From: Octadecabacter ascidiaceicola
GTDB lineage: Bacteria; Pseudomonadota; Alphaproteobacteria; Rhodobacterales; Rhodobacteraceae
NCBI RefSeq assembly: GCF_900185015.1
Contig: NZ_FXYD01000002.1
Span: 1-64,000 of the forward strand
DNA length: 64,000 bases
Direction of reading: 5' to 3'
Below, one piece after another: positions 1-8,341 of this stretch (the first letter of the stretch is position 1; each line of letters opens with the position of its first letter). Made by a program: the position numbers and the translations under genes. The notes beneath the pieces were generated by a model. The model was given only the letters and a program-made list of their open reading frames with translations. It was not told the DNA's origin and searched no databases.

Positions 1-380
1 CCGCAAACTAGCGAAGATCTTTCCTGCACCGCAGCAAGCGTGCAAAGCCTGATCAGAAAGGCGCTCGCGCTGTGTTGAGAATCGTACTTTCTGCGCTCGC
101 AACACATTGTTTTTCAACAGAATCGACGGAAACCGGACTTTCGCTGCAGGTGCAACGAGTACTGCCTGAATTTTAGAAGCAGACATTCAGTATGCCTTTG
201 CTAGACAGATTTTACCGAACCTGGAAAGAACTCACTTTCTCCGTTCATGTCCGGTTACCGGCTTCTCTTCCTTTTGCTCTAAGTAAAACGTTGTAAACTT
301 TCCTTTGAAAGGTCGTTTTCTTGCCTGCATGCCTGACTTTACAAGTTAACATCTTTGGACACCATTAAGGGAGACAGCTA
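1..380. other. Gene-poor left edge with degenerate extragenic repeat sequence
   Basis: I find no convincing complete gene here. Frame 1 is open from base 1 to a TGA at 76-78 and could be the last 25 residues of a gene entering from the left, but I cannot recognise it. Around 85-160 lie pieces such as TTTCGCTGCAGGTGCAACGA and TTTCTGCGCTCGCAAC, which resemble the GCTGC/GCAAC-rich extragenic sequence seen elsewhere in this window (2.7, 4.3, 16.8 and 28.6 kb). The last part contains the leader of the M20 gene, with GGGAGAC as its ribosome binding site. Confidence 0.4.
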
Positions 381-1529
381 ATGCCGCCAATAGACTTGAT
401 TGCCCTGCGCCACGAGTTTCACAGAATGCCAGAACTTGGGTTTGCTGAGGAAAGCACAAAGGCAAGGGTTGCGGGCATCCTCGAGGATCTGGGAATAGAG
501 ACGCATATCGGCGCGGGTGTTGTTGGCGTACTTAAACGCGGGGCAGGCAATCGTGCCATCGGTCTGCGGGCCGACATGGACGCGCTACCGATTCATGAGG
601 CAAGCTGCCATGACTATGTGTCGCAAACAGCTGGAGTGATGCACGCCTGTGGGCATGACGGCCATATGACAATGCTCTTAGGCGCGGCGGCAGCGCTTGC
701 AGAAGAAGTCGAATTCGACGGTACGGTGCTGTTCATCTTCCAGCCTAACGAAGAACACGGCTTGGGCGCGCAGGCAATGATCTCCGAGGGCCTATTGGAG
801 CGATATCCCGTTGAAGAAATCTATGCGATACATAATCTTCCGGGCGCGCCTGTTGGGCAGGTATCCACCCGGCCCGGCCAAATCTGTTCAAGCGAAAGCC
901 TGTTCGAAATACTGATCGAAGGACAAAGCGGTCATGCGTCAATGCCGCAGGTGGGGCGTGATGCTATCACCATCGGGGCAGAGATCGTGCAGGCTCTCCA
1001 AACCATCGTTTCGCGAAAGCTTGCACCGGGTGCGGGCGTTGTTGTTTCGGTGACGGAGTTCCTGACCGATGGGCAACGCAATGTCTTACCTGGTACCGCA
1101 ACCCTTAAAGGTGATGTGCGCGCACGGATGCCTGCAGATCGAGAGGAAGTCGCGCGCCTGATGCGCCAGCTTGCGGAAGGTATTGGGGCCGCTCACGGTG
1201 TAAAGGTATACGTGAAATTCAACACAGAATTCATCGAGACGATCAATGCCCCCGAGCCAACCCAAGCTGTTGTAGACGCGGCTCTTTCGATTGGACTGGA
1301 GGCAGAGGGCAATCGCGAACCCATGAGTTTCTCAGAGGACTTTGCCCATTTTTCGGCCGCTGTGCCGGGGTGTTTCTTGCTGATGGGCAACGGGCAAAAG
1401 GGGCCTTGTGGCCAGCCGCTGCATTCGGACGATTATGATTTCAACGATGATCTATTGCCTATTGGTGCCGCCTTTTGGACGAAACTTGTGCGTGACCGCC
1501 TGCCGGTGACCAAAAGCGAGAGTGAGTAG
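381..1529 (+). CDS. M20 family amidohydrolase (hippurate hydrolase-like)
   Basis: A 382-residue cytoplasmic zinc amidohydrolase of the M20D type, the family of hippurate hydrolases and N-acyl-amino-acid amidohydrolases. The ACGHDGH motif (about residues 89-95) supplies Cys and His metal ligands, QPNEEHG (about 121-127) carries the catalytic and metal-binding glutamates, AIHN (about 149-152) is the next conserved His, and HSDDY lies near the C terminus. Length is normal. GGGAGAC sits before the ATG. The stop is two bases before the start of the M24 gene, so the pair is surely cotranscribed. The substrate is not identifiable from sequence; an N-acylated amino acid or similar amide is the family-level expectation. 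Confidence 0.9.
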   Translation: MPPIDLIALRHEFHRMPELGFAEESTKARVAGILEDLGIETHIGAGVVGVLKRGAGNRAIGLRADMDALPIHEASCHDYVSQTAGVMHACGHDGHMTMLLGAAAALAEEVEFDGTVLFIFQPNEEHGLGAQAMISEGLLERYPVEEIYAIHNLPGAPVGQVSTRPGQICSSESLFEILIEGQSGHASMPQVGRDAITIGAEIVQALQTIVSRKLAPGAGVVVSVTEFLTDGQRNVLPGTATLKGDVRARMPADREEVARLMRQLAEGIGAAHGVKVYVKFNTEFIETINAPEPTQAVVDAALSIGLEAEGNREPMSFSEDFAHFSAAVPGCFLLMGNGQKGPCGQPLHSDDYDFNDDLLPIGAAFWTKLVRDRLPVTKSESE

Positions 1530-1531
1530 TC

Positions 1532-2677
1532 ATGTTTGAAACCCGTATGAACACTCTTCGCGCCGAAATGGGCAAAAAAGGCATCGACGTCGCCCTCATC
1601 ACCGATGACGACAATGTTTATTACCTCACAGGCTATTACGACTACTTGCATATGGAATTTGGCCGTCCGACCATACTGATAGTGTCACGCGACGGTCCTA
1701 GCCTATTGATCACGCCTACAATTGACCTCAACACGGCTCAAACTGCGGCGCGCGTGGACAAGATTGCGGCGTGGAATGATGGTATGGGGGCGGAATGGCG
1801 AGCTGAAATACCTGCCGCGGTCAAAGGGGCGAAGCGTATCGGGATAGAGCCGGATCACATGCCCGCCCTTGTGCGCAGATATGTTGATGAACTGGTCGGC
1901 ACACAAAGCCTCAGCTCAGTAACACCGATCCTTTCCGAGATGCGGATGATCAAATCGACCCAAGAGCTACAGCTTGCCCGCCATGCAGGTCAGGTCGCAA
2001 ACGCCATGATGTACGCGGGCCGCTCTGCCATCGGAGATGGTGTGCCAGAATACGAAATTGCCCTTGCCACGTCGCAAGCGGGCACGCGCAAAGCGGCAGA
2101 ACTTTTGAGGGCGCATTATGACGACGCCGATATGTCGCCGAATACGCATTTCCTACAAATCATGGCCTCTGGCGAGACGATCACCAAAACTCACCACCGT
2201 GCCTCCACACGCATCATGCGCCGCGGCGAGCCAGTGTTTCTCTGTTTTTGCGGCATGACCAATTTTCACCGGTTCAAGCTTGGTTTTGATCGAACGTTTT
2301 GGATCGGCGAGATGGTGGACCAGTCGCAAGCTGCGGTTTACGAAGTCGCATTGGCCAGCCAGCAAGCCGCCCTTGATGCATTACGCCCCGGTGTGACAGC
2401 CGAAAGCGTTCACGCCGCTTACTCTGAAGTCATTCAAGGTGCCGGATACGAGTATCCGTTCCGTTGCGGTCGTGCGACAGGTTTCAGCTTTCTGGAAACC
2501 CCGCAACTGGTCACTGGAGACACAACTATCCTCCAGCCTGGCATGGTGCTGGCAGTGGATGGTTCTGTGACGACTGATACCTTCCGCGCCCAAATCGGTG
2601 ACAGCTTTATCATCACGCAAGACGGCTACGAGCCGGTGACCGATCATCCAAAGACCATTGATCAGCTCATCTTGTAA
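1532..2677 (+). CDS. M24 (pita-bread) family protein, creatinase-like, metal ligands largely lost
   Basis: 381 residues with an N-terminal creatinase-type domain (1-140) and a C-terminal pita-bread domain. The five metal ligands of aminopeptidase-type M24 enzymes (Asp, Asp, His, Glu, Glu) are mostly absent: the first Asp position reads FLCFCG (about 236-241), only FDRTF (Asp253) survives, the His position reads GFSF (about 317-320), the first Glu is Asp in VLAVDG (about 339-344), and the second is replaced in IGDSF (about 355-359). THHRAST (220-226) matches the region holding the catalytic His of creatinase, a metal-free family member. I infer a metal-independent C-N hydrolase acting with the M20 partner two bases upstream. 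Xaa-Pro dipeptidase would be a misleading name. Confidence 0.85.
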   Translation: MFETRMNTLRAEMGKKGIDVALITDDDNVYYLTGYYDYLHMEFGRPTILIVSRDGPSLLITPTIDLNTAQTAARVDKIAAWNDGMGAEWRAEIPAAVKGAKRIGIEPDHMPALVRRYVDELVGTQSLSSVTPILSEMRMIKSTQELQLARHAGQVANAMMYAGRSAIGDGVPEYEIALATSQAGTRKAAELLRAHYDDADMSPNTHFLQIMASGETITKTHHRASTRIMRRGEPVFLCFCGMTNFHRFKLGFDRTFWIGEMVDQSQAAVYEVALASQQAALDALRPGVTAESVHAAYSEVIQGAGYEYPFRCGRATGFSFLETPQLVTGDTTILQPGMVLAVDGSVTTDTFRAQIGDSFIITQDGYEPVTDHPKTIDQLIL

Positions 2678-2734
2678 TCCGTTGAACGAATGTCCTTCTT
2701 TGGGTTCCGAGATATTGTTTTGATCGCAAAAGTA

Positions 2735-2905
2735 GCCATTTGGACAGCGGCAACAATAGGCCGCTTTGTCCCGGGATCTGTAAGTTCAACCACCCTTGGA
2801 TTTCGCGCTCGCAGCGAAAGCCCGGTTCGGCGAACGCTGCATTGCGGCGCTGACGACCCGATGAATGGCCGGTTTGGGCCGACCTGCATCGCTGCGAACG
2901 ATGGA
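2735..2905. repeat. Degenerate extragenic repeat-like DNA
   Basis: This stretch between the M24 gene and a hypothetical ORF has no supported gene. It carries short GCGGCAAC, GAACGCTGCATTGCGGCGC and ATCGCTGCGAACGATGG pieces separated by GGCCG blocks, resembling the decayed extragenic sequences at 28.65-28.93 kb. ORFs on both strands cross it, but their translations are low-complexity and Arg/Ser/Pro-rich. Confidence 0.4.
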
Positions 2906-3007
2906 TTTGAGCTCGAATATTCTGCTGATGCGCGAAACAAGAAAAACGGCGTTGCTAGCTGGATGTTGGTGAGTTCCGGGTAACTCGTGTTGTGGAGTTC
3001 CTTTGAA

Positions 3008-3274
3008 CTAGCGATGTCGGCAAAGATGGGCTGCGGTGCGACACCGCCTATATTGGTGGTTATCGCGATGAGAAATGGCGTCGCCCTCAGACAGCTCGCT
3101 TGCAAAAACATCAAAGTCGGAAACGTCGAATTCAGCCGACCGCTCATCATCACCGATCAAATCTGCGGCCAGTTTGTTTTTGCGGAATGTTTTCAGAAAG
3201 TCGGTGAGCTGCTCAACGATTATTTTCGGATCGGTTTCATAGTGGGGGACATCGATAATCTTGATACGTTTCAT
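3008..3274 (-). CDS. Small hypothetical protein, possibly a 5' fragment of a longer gene
   Basis: An 88-residue reading frame starting MKRIKIIDVP, with a plausible soluble composition for the first 65 residues (alternating charged and hydrophobic residues, acidic end). After SELSEG the translation becomes Arg/His/Cys-rich and unconvincing, as if the gene had been cut and now reads into repeat-like DNA. No strong Shine-Dalgarno precedes the ATG. I do not recognise the family. It lies in decayed DNA between the M24 gene and an exonuclease pseudogene, so a relic is more likely than a working gene. Confidence 0.3.
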   Translation of the reverse strand: MKRIKIIDVPHYETDPKIIVEQLTDFLKTFRKNKLAADLIGDDERSAEFDVSDFDVFASELSEGDAISHRDNHQYRRCRTAAHLCRHR

Positions 3275-3639
3275 GGTGTGTCGTCCAAATCCAACTTGAA
3301 GGGCAGGAATCGGCAGCATGCGACAACAGGAACAACACATCAGAAGATCGCATGAACGATACCGCTTCCGATGGGGAAGCAGATCAAGAAGCTCGTATGA
3401 GCCGGATATGGCGATGCGTTTTCATACCAAAGACAAACATAATTTTTCTCGGTGGCGTCAAGTGGAGGCCGGGGTTTGTATCACCCCAAAAGATTGCGCC
3501 GACCTTCGCAGATCGGCACATTTCACACTTAATGATTTCAACAACTTAGGCGTCAATGGAAGAAATAGACCTGAAAAGTGGCAGACTTTTCACCCAAAGT
3601 GGCCCTGAATTGCCTGTCCTTTCAGATGTAAAATGATCC

Positions 3640-3843
3640 ATAGTTTGCCCATCTGGGTGATATTTTTTGTATGTAAATCATAGTCTTGACCGTGACCTAT
3701 TCTTAGATGTTACTCTTTCGCGACCATAAAATACACATAGCATGTACATTAAGTCTAAGTACGGTTTCTCTTGCAAATTAAGCCCTAGGCTTGAGTTGAG
3801 GACTGTTTTGATGCCCCGCGACCCGCGAGGTTGCCCTCTCGCA
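3640..3843 (-). repeat. Diverged inverted copy of the 3' flank at 55154-55360
   Basis: Read on the minus strand, this segment lines up through its whole length with 55154-55360 on the plus strand. The best block, on the minus strand around 3715-3755, contains TACATGCTATGTGTATTTTA, shared exactly with 55251-55270, within a run of about 38 nt with one mismatch. Weaker matches continue on both sides (CATCAAAACA, AGAGTAACAT, GGTCACGG, CTATGATTT, AAACTATGG). Both copies sit directly 3' of an exonuclease pseudogene, so this is a duplicated locus and not chance similarity. The conserved core is AT-rich and could be an old promoter or a small RNA. Confidence 0.7.
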
Positions 3844-4190
3844 TCACTGAAAATCAAAGACCAGCTGCTGCGAAGCATTCAACAACCTGATTTTTCGCCC
3901 CATTGATGCTTCTGCTTTCAAAGTAACTTCGGCAGCAGCACGTGCATCTTCTCCGGCATCATGGTGTTTGAATTGAAGCCCTAGCACTTTTTTGAGATTG
4001 GCCAGACCATGCCCACCATTGCCCGTAACTCCGGCCAGGTTTGGCGAGCGGTCAAAACGCTGTCTGACCACACCGACTTCAAAACTTGAAGTCCTGCAAG
4101 TCGACACGCTGCATCAAAGGCTTTTTCATCGTAACGGCTATGTTGAATAGTCAGCAAAGCAGCCGGACTTCTTTTCCAGACCATGCGGCA
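3844..4190 (-). pseudogene. DEDDh 3'-5' exonuclease (DNA Pol III epsilon-like), decayed C-terminal part
   Basis: Two overlapping minus-strand frames together give the second half of a DnaQ-type exonuclease. One frame reads SRYDEKAFDAACRLAGL and then SVLTARQTWPEL down to about 4030. A frameshift moves to a second frame that reads GNGGHGLANLKKVLG, FKHHDAGEDARAAAEV and ends LVFDFQ. The HHDAGEDA motif is the conserved last His/Asp region of the DEDDh fold. The N-terminal DxE part is missing or unreadable upstream. A second relic of the same gene at 54848-55153 ends in the same FDFQ. Confidence 0.75.
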
Positions 4191-4481
4191 CACGATCGCG
4201 GTCATTGGTAAAGATTGTAGCGAAGGGCGGAAGATAGCCCATCCCGATCCTTGTGATTTCATGCTGCGTGCGCTTGCAGCATAAAAATGCGGCGTGAGCA
4301 ACCAGCGTTTGCCGCTGCGCAGCGGAAGAAACGGTCATTCATTAAAGCAGCAGCGGAAACGACACGCGCAAAGATCACATTAAGGACTGTCCAGATCACG
4401 ACACCAAAGCCTTACCGGAACAATCCGGCCTCTTTGCGGATTGGCGATTGGCGCACATTTGGATCGCTATGTTTGCGAAAA

Positions 4482-5135
4482 TCAGACGCGTATGTCCTTT
4501 AGTTGTGTCAGGATGCTTTCATAAGCTTCGGCACCCTGCGCGCCCGTCACCAAATGCTGCCGATCAAAGACCATAGCCGGTACTCCGTTGATCCCTTGCT
4601 GCATCCAGAACTGCTGCTGCTGACGAACAGCATTTGCAAACCTTTGGTCGTCAAGAACGGCTTTTGCCTCCACTTGATCCAATCCGATTTCGCCCGCAAT
4701 TTCGACCAGTTCGGCGTCGTCAGACAAGTTCCGCCCATCAGTGAAATGTGCGGCGAACAGCGCCTGCTTGAGGTCGTTCTTGCGGCCAACCTCATTGGCC
4801 CAATGCAGCAACTGGTGGGTGTTGAACGTGTTGTGCATACGGAAACCGTCGGCAAAGTTGAACTCAAACCCCAGTTCTTTGCCGCGCGCGGTCATCATCG
4901 CGCGATTGGCTTCCGATTGTTCAGGCGTCGTTCCGTATTTTTCGGCCAGATGCTCGCCGATATCCTGCCCTTCGGGCGGCATGTTCGGGTTTAGCTCAAA
5001 CGGATGCCAATGGATTTCATGATCCACATCGCTTGCCTCAAGAGCCACAGCAAGTTGGCGATATCCGATGATACACCAAGGGCACATTACGTCCGAGACA
5101 ATATCGATGCGAAGCTGGGAGTTTGTGTCAGTCAT
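4482..5135 (-). CDS. DsbA family (FrnE-like) oxidoreductase
   Basis: A 217-residue thioredoxin-fold protein with the redox motif C18-PW-C21 right after the first beta strand, typical of the cytoplasmic FrnE/2-hydroxychromene-2-carboxylate isomerase-like branch of the DsbA family. No signal peptide is present. NGVPAMVFD near residue 185 is the conserved cis-Pro loop. It is the last gene of a three-gene operon (nitroreductase, DJ-1/HchA-like protein, this gene), 17 bases after the previous stop. The context of a nitroreductase, a glyoxalase/deglycase-type protein and an HxlR regulator suggests a response to electrophile or disulfide stress; its client is unknown. Confidence 0.88.
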   Translation of the reverse strand: MTDTNSQLRIDIVSDVMCPWCIIGYRQLAVALEASDVDHEIHWHPFELNPNMPPEGQDIGEHLAEKYGTTPEQSEANRAMMTARGKELGFEFNFADGFRMHNTFNTHQLLHWANEVGRKNDLKQALFAAHFTDGRNLSDDAELVEIAGEIGLDQVEAKAVLDDQRFANAVRQQQQFWMQQGINGVPAMVFDRQHLVTGAQGAEAYESILTQLKDIRV

Positions 5136-5152
5136 GCTGTGTGCCTTTCGTT

Positions 5153-6022
5153 TTAAGAGTTCGCGTCAGCCCGTTTTAGCAATGTTTCTGCGGCGAGCCT
5201 GCCGAAGGTATTGGCAGCCTGCGGGCTTGCACCCGTCACGAGACGGCGGTCAACATGGGTCGAACTGTCGGCCTTTTTGTTGATAGTTTCCACGCCCAAT
5301 CCGTTCAGTTTTTCGCAAACCCACCACGGCATCGGCCCGGGTAAATAACCAATCATCGGCGTTTGTTTGTCCACTGCATCGGGAAACACTGTGATCTTAT
5401 AGCCCTCATACAAAAAGCCTGCATCGTTTTTGGCAGCCAAGAGCGCAGCAGGCCCATGGCAAAGCGCGAGGGTATGAAGGCCCGTATTGTGCGCCCAGTG
5501 TAGTACTTTGCCAAGGTCCGCATTGTCCGGCAGCCCAAGCATCGCGCCGTGACCGCCCGGAATGAAGACCGCTGCATAAAGCGTGTCGTCAGTCATGGAG
5601 ATTCCGGCGAAATCGGCGAGGCTACCTGGGTTCTGAAAAGCGTCAGCAAAGTCATTGTACAGTTTCTGAATATCCGCGTCATCCGCAGGCATCGCCCATT
5701 CCTCGATTGCAACGGGCGCGCCAGTTGGTGTTACAACGTCAATCTCGAATCCTGCATTCATCAGATGCAACATCGGCAGACCCATCTCGACAGGGTGGTT
5801 CCCCGTCGAGAACTTCTTGCCGTTGGCCATCGTCATATTGCGTTGTTCAGTGCAGACCATCAGCACGCGGTTCTTTTTGCCCGTGTATGTTTTTGCATAT
5901 GCACCGCCGTCATAATCCGTGGTGGACGACGTGCCCAGTTTGATTGCCAAGGGGGACGGGCTAAAGGCGCCGTCGGCTGTGGGTTGCGGTTGCGCACGGA
6001 AAAGTTTGCGAAGAATGCCCAT
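5153..6022 (-). CDS. Type 1 glutamine amidotransferase-like / DJ-1-PfpI superfamily protein (Hsp31/HchA type)
   Basis: A 289-residue protein of the Hsp31/HchA branch. ALCHGP (nucleophile Cys188 followed by His189) is the nucleophile elbow and IPGGHGA (about 154-160) a second conserved loop. Hsp31 homologues act as glutathione-independent glyoxalases (methylglyoxal to lactate) and holding chaperones; protein deglycase activity is debated. I use the ATG at 6022, one base after the nitroreductase stop, because GGAGG lies just before it inside the end of that gene. An in-frame upstream ATG at 6103 would lie entirely inside the nitroreductase gene. Middle gene of the operon. Confidence 0.88.
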   Translation of the reverse strand: MGILRKLFRAQPQPTADGAFSPSPLAIKLGTSSTTDYDGGAYAKTYTGKKNRVLMVCTEQRNMTMANGKKFSTGNHPVEMGLPMLHLMNAGFEIDVVTPTGAPVAIEEWAMPADDADIQKLYNDFADAFQNPGSLADFAGISMTDDTLYAAVFIPGGHGAMLGLPDNADLGKVLHWAHNTGLHTLALCHGPAALLAAKNDAGFLYEGYKITVFPDAVDKQTPMIGYLPGPMPWWVCEKLNGLGVETINKKADSSTHVDRRLVTGASPQAANTFGRLAAETLLKRADANS

Positions 6023-6023
6023 A

Positions 6024-6665
6024 TTAGTTGACCTCCGTGATGATGGCGTCGTGGGATTTGCGGACTTTATCCATTGGCAGCAACCAATCGCCAGCCGGAT
6101 CACGGTAGCCCAAAGGCATCAAGACAACTGACCGCAAACCGCGCTCTTTCAAACCTAGGATCGCATCGACCGCATCGGGGTCAAAGCCTTCCATTGGCGT
6201 GCTGTCGACCTCTTGCTCGGCCGCGGCGACCAGCGCGATGCCAAGCGCGATATAGGCTTGGCGCGCGGCGTGGGCGTAGTTCGTCTCAGCATCGCGCGGC
6301 AGGTAGTTGGACTTCAGGTTGTCATAATAAGCGTGCAGCATTGGCAGGTCGCCACGCGCCTCGACATTGAGACTAACAACCTCGTCGATGCGTTCGGCGG
6401 TGTAGTTATCCCAAGCCGCAAAAACCAACACATGAGACCCATCTGTGATCTGAGCCTGTCCACCGGCCGCCTCAGCAATTTTGCTCCGAACGTCGGGATT
6501 GGACACGACGAACATTTCAAACGGCTGCGTGCCACTGGATGTCGGCGCCATACGGATCGCCTCGATGATCGCATCGACCTTTTCCTGTGGGACGGCTTTT
6601 GAAGGGTCCATCTTTTTTGTGGCATAGCGCCAGTTCAAAAGGTCGTTAAGTGGCTTGGCGGTCAT
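6024..6665 (-). CDS. NAD(P)H nitroreductase (NfsB-like)
   Basis: A 213-residue FMN-dependent nitroreductase-family protein. The N-terminal NWRYATKKMD followed by APTSSGTQPFE (about 41-51) is the classic FMN-binding signature of NfsB-type enzymes, and the C terminus carries the conserved GLRSVVLMPLGYRD block. Members reduce nitroaromatics, quinones or other electrophiles with NAD(P)H. First gene of the operon with the HchA-like and DsbA-like genes. Its promoter faces the divergently transcribed HxlR regulator at 6791, which is therefore its likely controller. Confidence 0.9.
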   Translation of the reverse strand: MTAKPLNDLLNWRYATKKMDPSKAVPQEKVDAIIEAIRMAPTSSGTQPFEMFVVSNPDVRSKIAEAAGGQAQITDGSHVLVFAAWDNYTAERIDEVVSLNVEARGDLPMLHAYYDNLKSNYLPRDAETNYAHAARQAYIALGIALVAAAEQEVDSTPMEGFDPDAVDAILGLKERGLRSVVLMPLGYRDPAGDWLLPMDKVRKSHDAIITEVN

Positions 6666-6790
6666 AGATTTGATCCTATTGTCAGGACCCTTTCGGGCCA
6701 GTATACATTTGTAACTGACGATCTAATCGACACCAAAGATTACCACAAGAAGGCACATGTTTGAGCCTCAGTCACAAAAAGGGAACCACC

Positions 6791-7156
6791 ATGCTAGATG
6801 ACGACCGCTGCCCGGACTGCCACCGCATCAACGAAGTTCTGTCGCGCGTCGGTGATCGGTGGAGCGTGCTTGTCGTGATCTCATTGGCCGAATACGGAAC
6901 GCTGCGGTTCAATGAACTCAAACGCAACCTCGGAATCTCGCAACGTATGCTCAGCCGGACCTTGAAAGAGTTGGAGCGCGACGGTCTTGTGAACCGAACT
7001 TATCATCCTACGATACCGCCAAAGGTCGAATATAACCTGACCGAGATGGGGGAGTCGTTTCGCGAACCCGTCAGTTCATTGGGGTATTGGGCCTTGGACA
7101 ATCTTGCCAAGATTGATGCCGCACGTGCAAGTTATGATGCGGATGCAACGGCCTAG
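6791..7156 (+). CDS. HxlR family transcriptional regulator
   Basis: A 121-residue winged-helix regulator. RVGDRWSVLVVISLAEYG, LRFNELKRNLGISQRMLS and LKELERDGLVNRTYHPTIPP are canonical HxlR blocks. A CPDC motif precedes helix 1, as in HxlR proteins such as HypR and YodB that sense electrophiles or disulfide stress through Cys. I place the start at the ATG at 6791, behind AAAGGGA; a TTG thirty bases upstream is possible. Divergent from the nitroreductase operon with about 125 bp between starts. Regulation of that operon by thiol chemistry is inference from context. Confidence 0.9.
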   Translation: MLDDDRCPDCHRINEVLSRVGDRWSVLVVISLAEYGTLRFNELKRNLGISQRMLSRTLKELERDGLVNRTYHPTIPPKVEYNLTEMGESFREPVSSLGYWALDNLAKIDAARASYDADATA

Positions 7157-7249
7157 CCCAGTCGACCCCGCCCCAAAGAGCGAGGTCAGATTCGGACGTT
7201 AGCTTGTGTGTTCTCCGATAACTTGAGCGGCCCAGTTAGAATGGAATTC

Positions 7250-7792
7250 TTAGGTCGCCGACTGCCCCGTCACATAGGCATATGAGTTTTCGATCAGTTG
7301 CAAAACGACATCGAGCTCTTGCTTGGTCAGCGGCGTGTAGATCATCACAAACCCTTCCCACCCTGGTCTTTGATCAGCCCAAGGATGCGGTATGGCCCAA
7401 CCCTGGCGGACCGCTTCACGCGCGACGGCGGGGTCTAGCGAGGCGTGCAAACTGCCATCGGGATGGACATGCGCAAATTCACCCCCGCCGACAATGGCTT
7501 GCGGGTTGGCCAACGGCAGATCGGCATCCAGTTGAAACCCAATAGCGCCCGGAAGGGACACCCGGGTGGCTCCCAAGCGGACGCCTGGAAACGTTTCAAC
7601 GTGATCCAGCATGTCTTGCACAAGTTCTGGAACCGGCTCGACCCCCAGCTGTACATGGGGTACGCTGTCTGTTGTTCTCGGCCGATCCGTTTCCCGCATT
7701 GGAAGGTCCATTACCTGTGCGAGCGACGGGGAAGTGAAAGCCAAAAAGGCAGCCATCGTCAAAGACATACGTTTTATCGAGTATCTCAACAT
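7250..7792 (-). CDS. Exported luciferase-domain (DUF5519-like) protein
   Basis: A 180-residue protein with a cleavable Sec-type signal peptide (MSLTMAAFLAFTSPSLAQ, using an internal Met as the signal start). The mature part matches the luciferase-domain/DUF5519 pattern: VPHVQLGVEP, SLPGAIGFQL, EFAHVHPDGSLHASL, GWAIPHPWA and LVVLQLIENSYAYVTG-like ends. The biochemical function of the family is not established. The ATG at 7792 adds eight residues before the next Met and either could be used. Last of three small exported-protein genes on this strand (8821-7250), which probably form an operon facing a LysR gene. Confidence 0.75.
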   Translation of the reverse strand: MLRYSIKRMSLTMAAFLAFTSPSLAQVMDLPMRETDRPRTTDSVPHVQLGVEPVPELVQDMLDHVETFPGVRLGATRVSLPGAIGFQLDADLPLANPQAIVGGGEFAHVHPDGSLHASLDPAVAREAVRQGWAIPHPWADQRPGWEGFVMIYTPLTKQELDVVLQLIENSYAYVTGQSAT

Positions 7793-7829
7793 TTAAGGTC
7801 CCTTCCTTTGGCGGCGGTCGTGCCCGACA

Positions 7830-8318
7830 TCAGCCGTTGTAAGCTTGGCTGACGGCGTAGCTATCTTCGAACCAGTTCCAAAGCACGACCTGACCGTCAC
7901 GCACTTTGGCCCGCAATGCGAAGGTGAAATCGCCGATCTCTTTGCCGGATTTCGTGGTGATGCCGTTCATTTCGCCAAAGATCGCGACGGTATCGCCAGA
8001 TGCCAACACATCAGTGTTTTCCCATTTGGTTGTCTGGAAGTTTTCACTGAATACACCCAAGAAACCAAAGATCGCTTCTTTGCCTTCCCATGGTCCGATC
8101 CATGGAATGTTCGGATCGCCTTCGTTGTGCCAGACCATATCGTCGGCCATCAGATCGGCCATTGCGGCCATATCACCGCTGCCCATAGCGCCCATCAGGC
8201 TCATAACCGTCTGCAGGCTTGCCTCGGACTGGTCTTCATCATCCGCCAAGGCGACGGACGCAATCGACGCGCCGGTCGCGGCTACAATGGAAGCTTTCAA
8301 AGCTTGTCTTCTGTTCAT
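7830..8318 (-). CDS. Exported NTF2/SnoaL-like protein (ketosteroid isomerase-related)
   Basis: A 162-residue NTF2-fold protein. The N terminus MNRRQALKASIVAATGAS has a twin-arginine-like start and ends SVALA before the acidic DDEDQS, so export is expected. The body (MGSGDMAAMADLMADDMVW, WEGKEAIFGFL, GKEIGDFTFALRAKVRDG) is typical of SnoaL-like domains that bind small hydrophobic ligands or catalyse isomerisation. The catalytic function cannot be assigned. It follows the second NTF2-like gene after 23 bases and precedes the luciferase-domain gene after 37. Confidence 0.8.
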   Translation of the reverse strand: MNRRQALKASIVAATGASIASVALADDEDQSEASLQTVMSLMGAMGSGDMAAMADLMADDMVWHNEGDPNIPWIGPWEGKEAIFGFLGVFSENFQTTKWENTDVLASGDTVAIFGEMNGITTKSGKEIGDFTFALRAKVRDGQVVLWNWFEDSYAVSQAYNG

Positions 8319-8341
8319 TTCAAAAATCCTTTTGTTGAGTG

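Noticed and set aside
2662-3153. A 163-codon minus-strand frame
   Set aside because: Its translation is Ser/Arg/Pro-rich without domains and runs through repeat-like DNA; the start overlaps no ribosome binding site.
4503-4994. Plus-strand frame of 163 codons
   Set aside because: It is antisense to the DsbA-like gene, which has a clear CPWC motif and domain structure.
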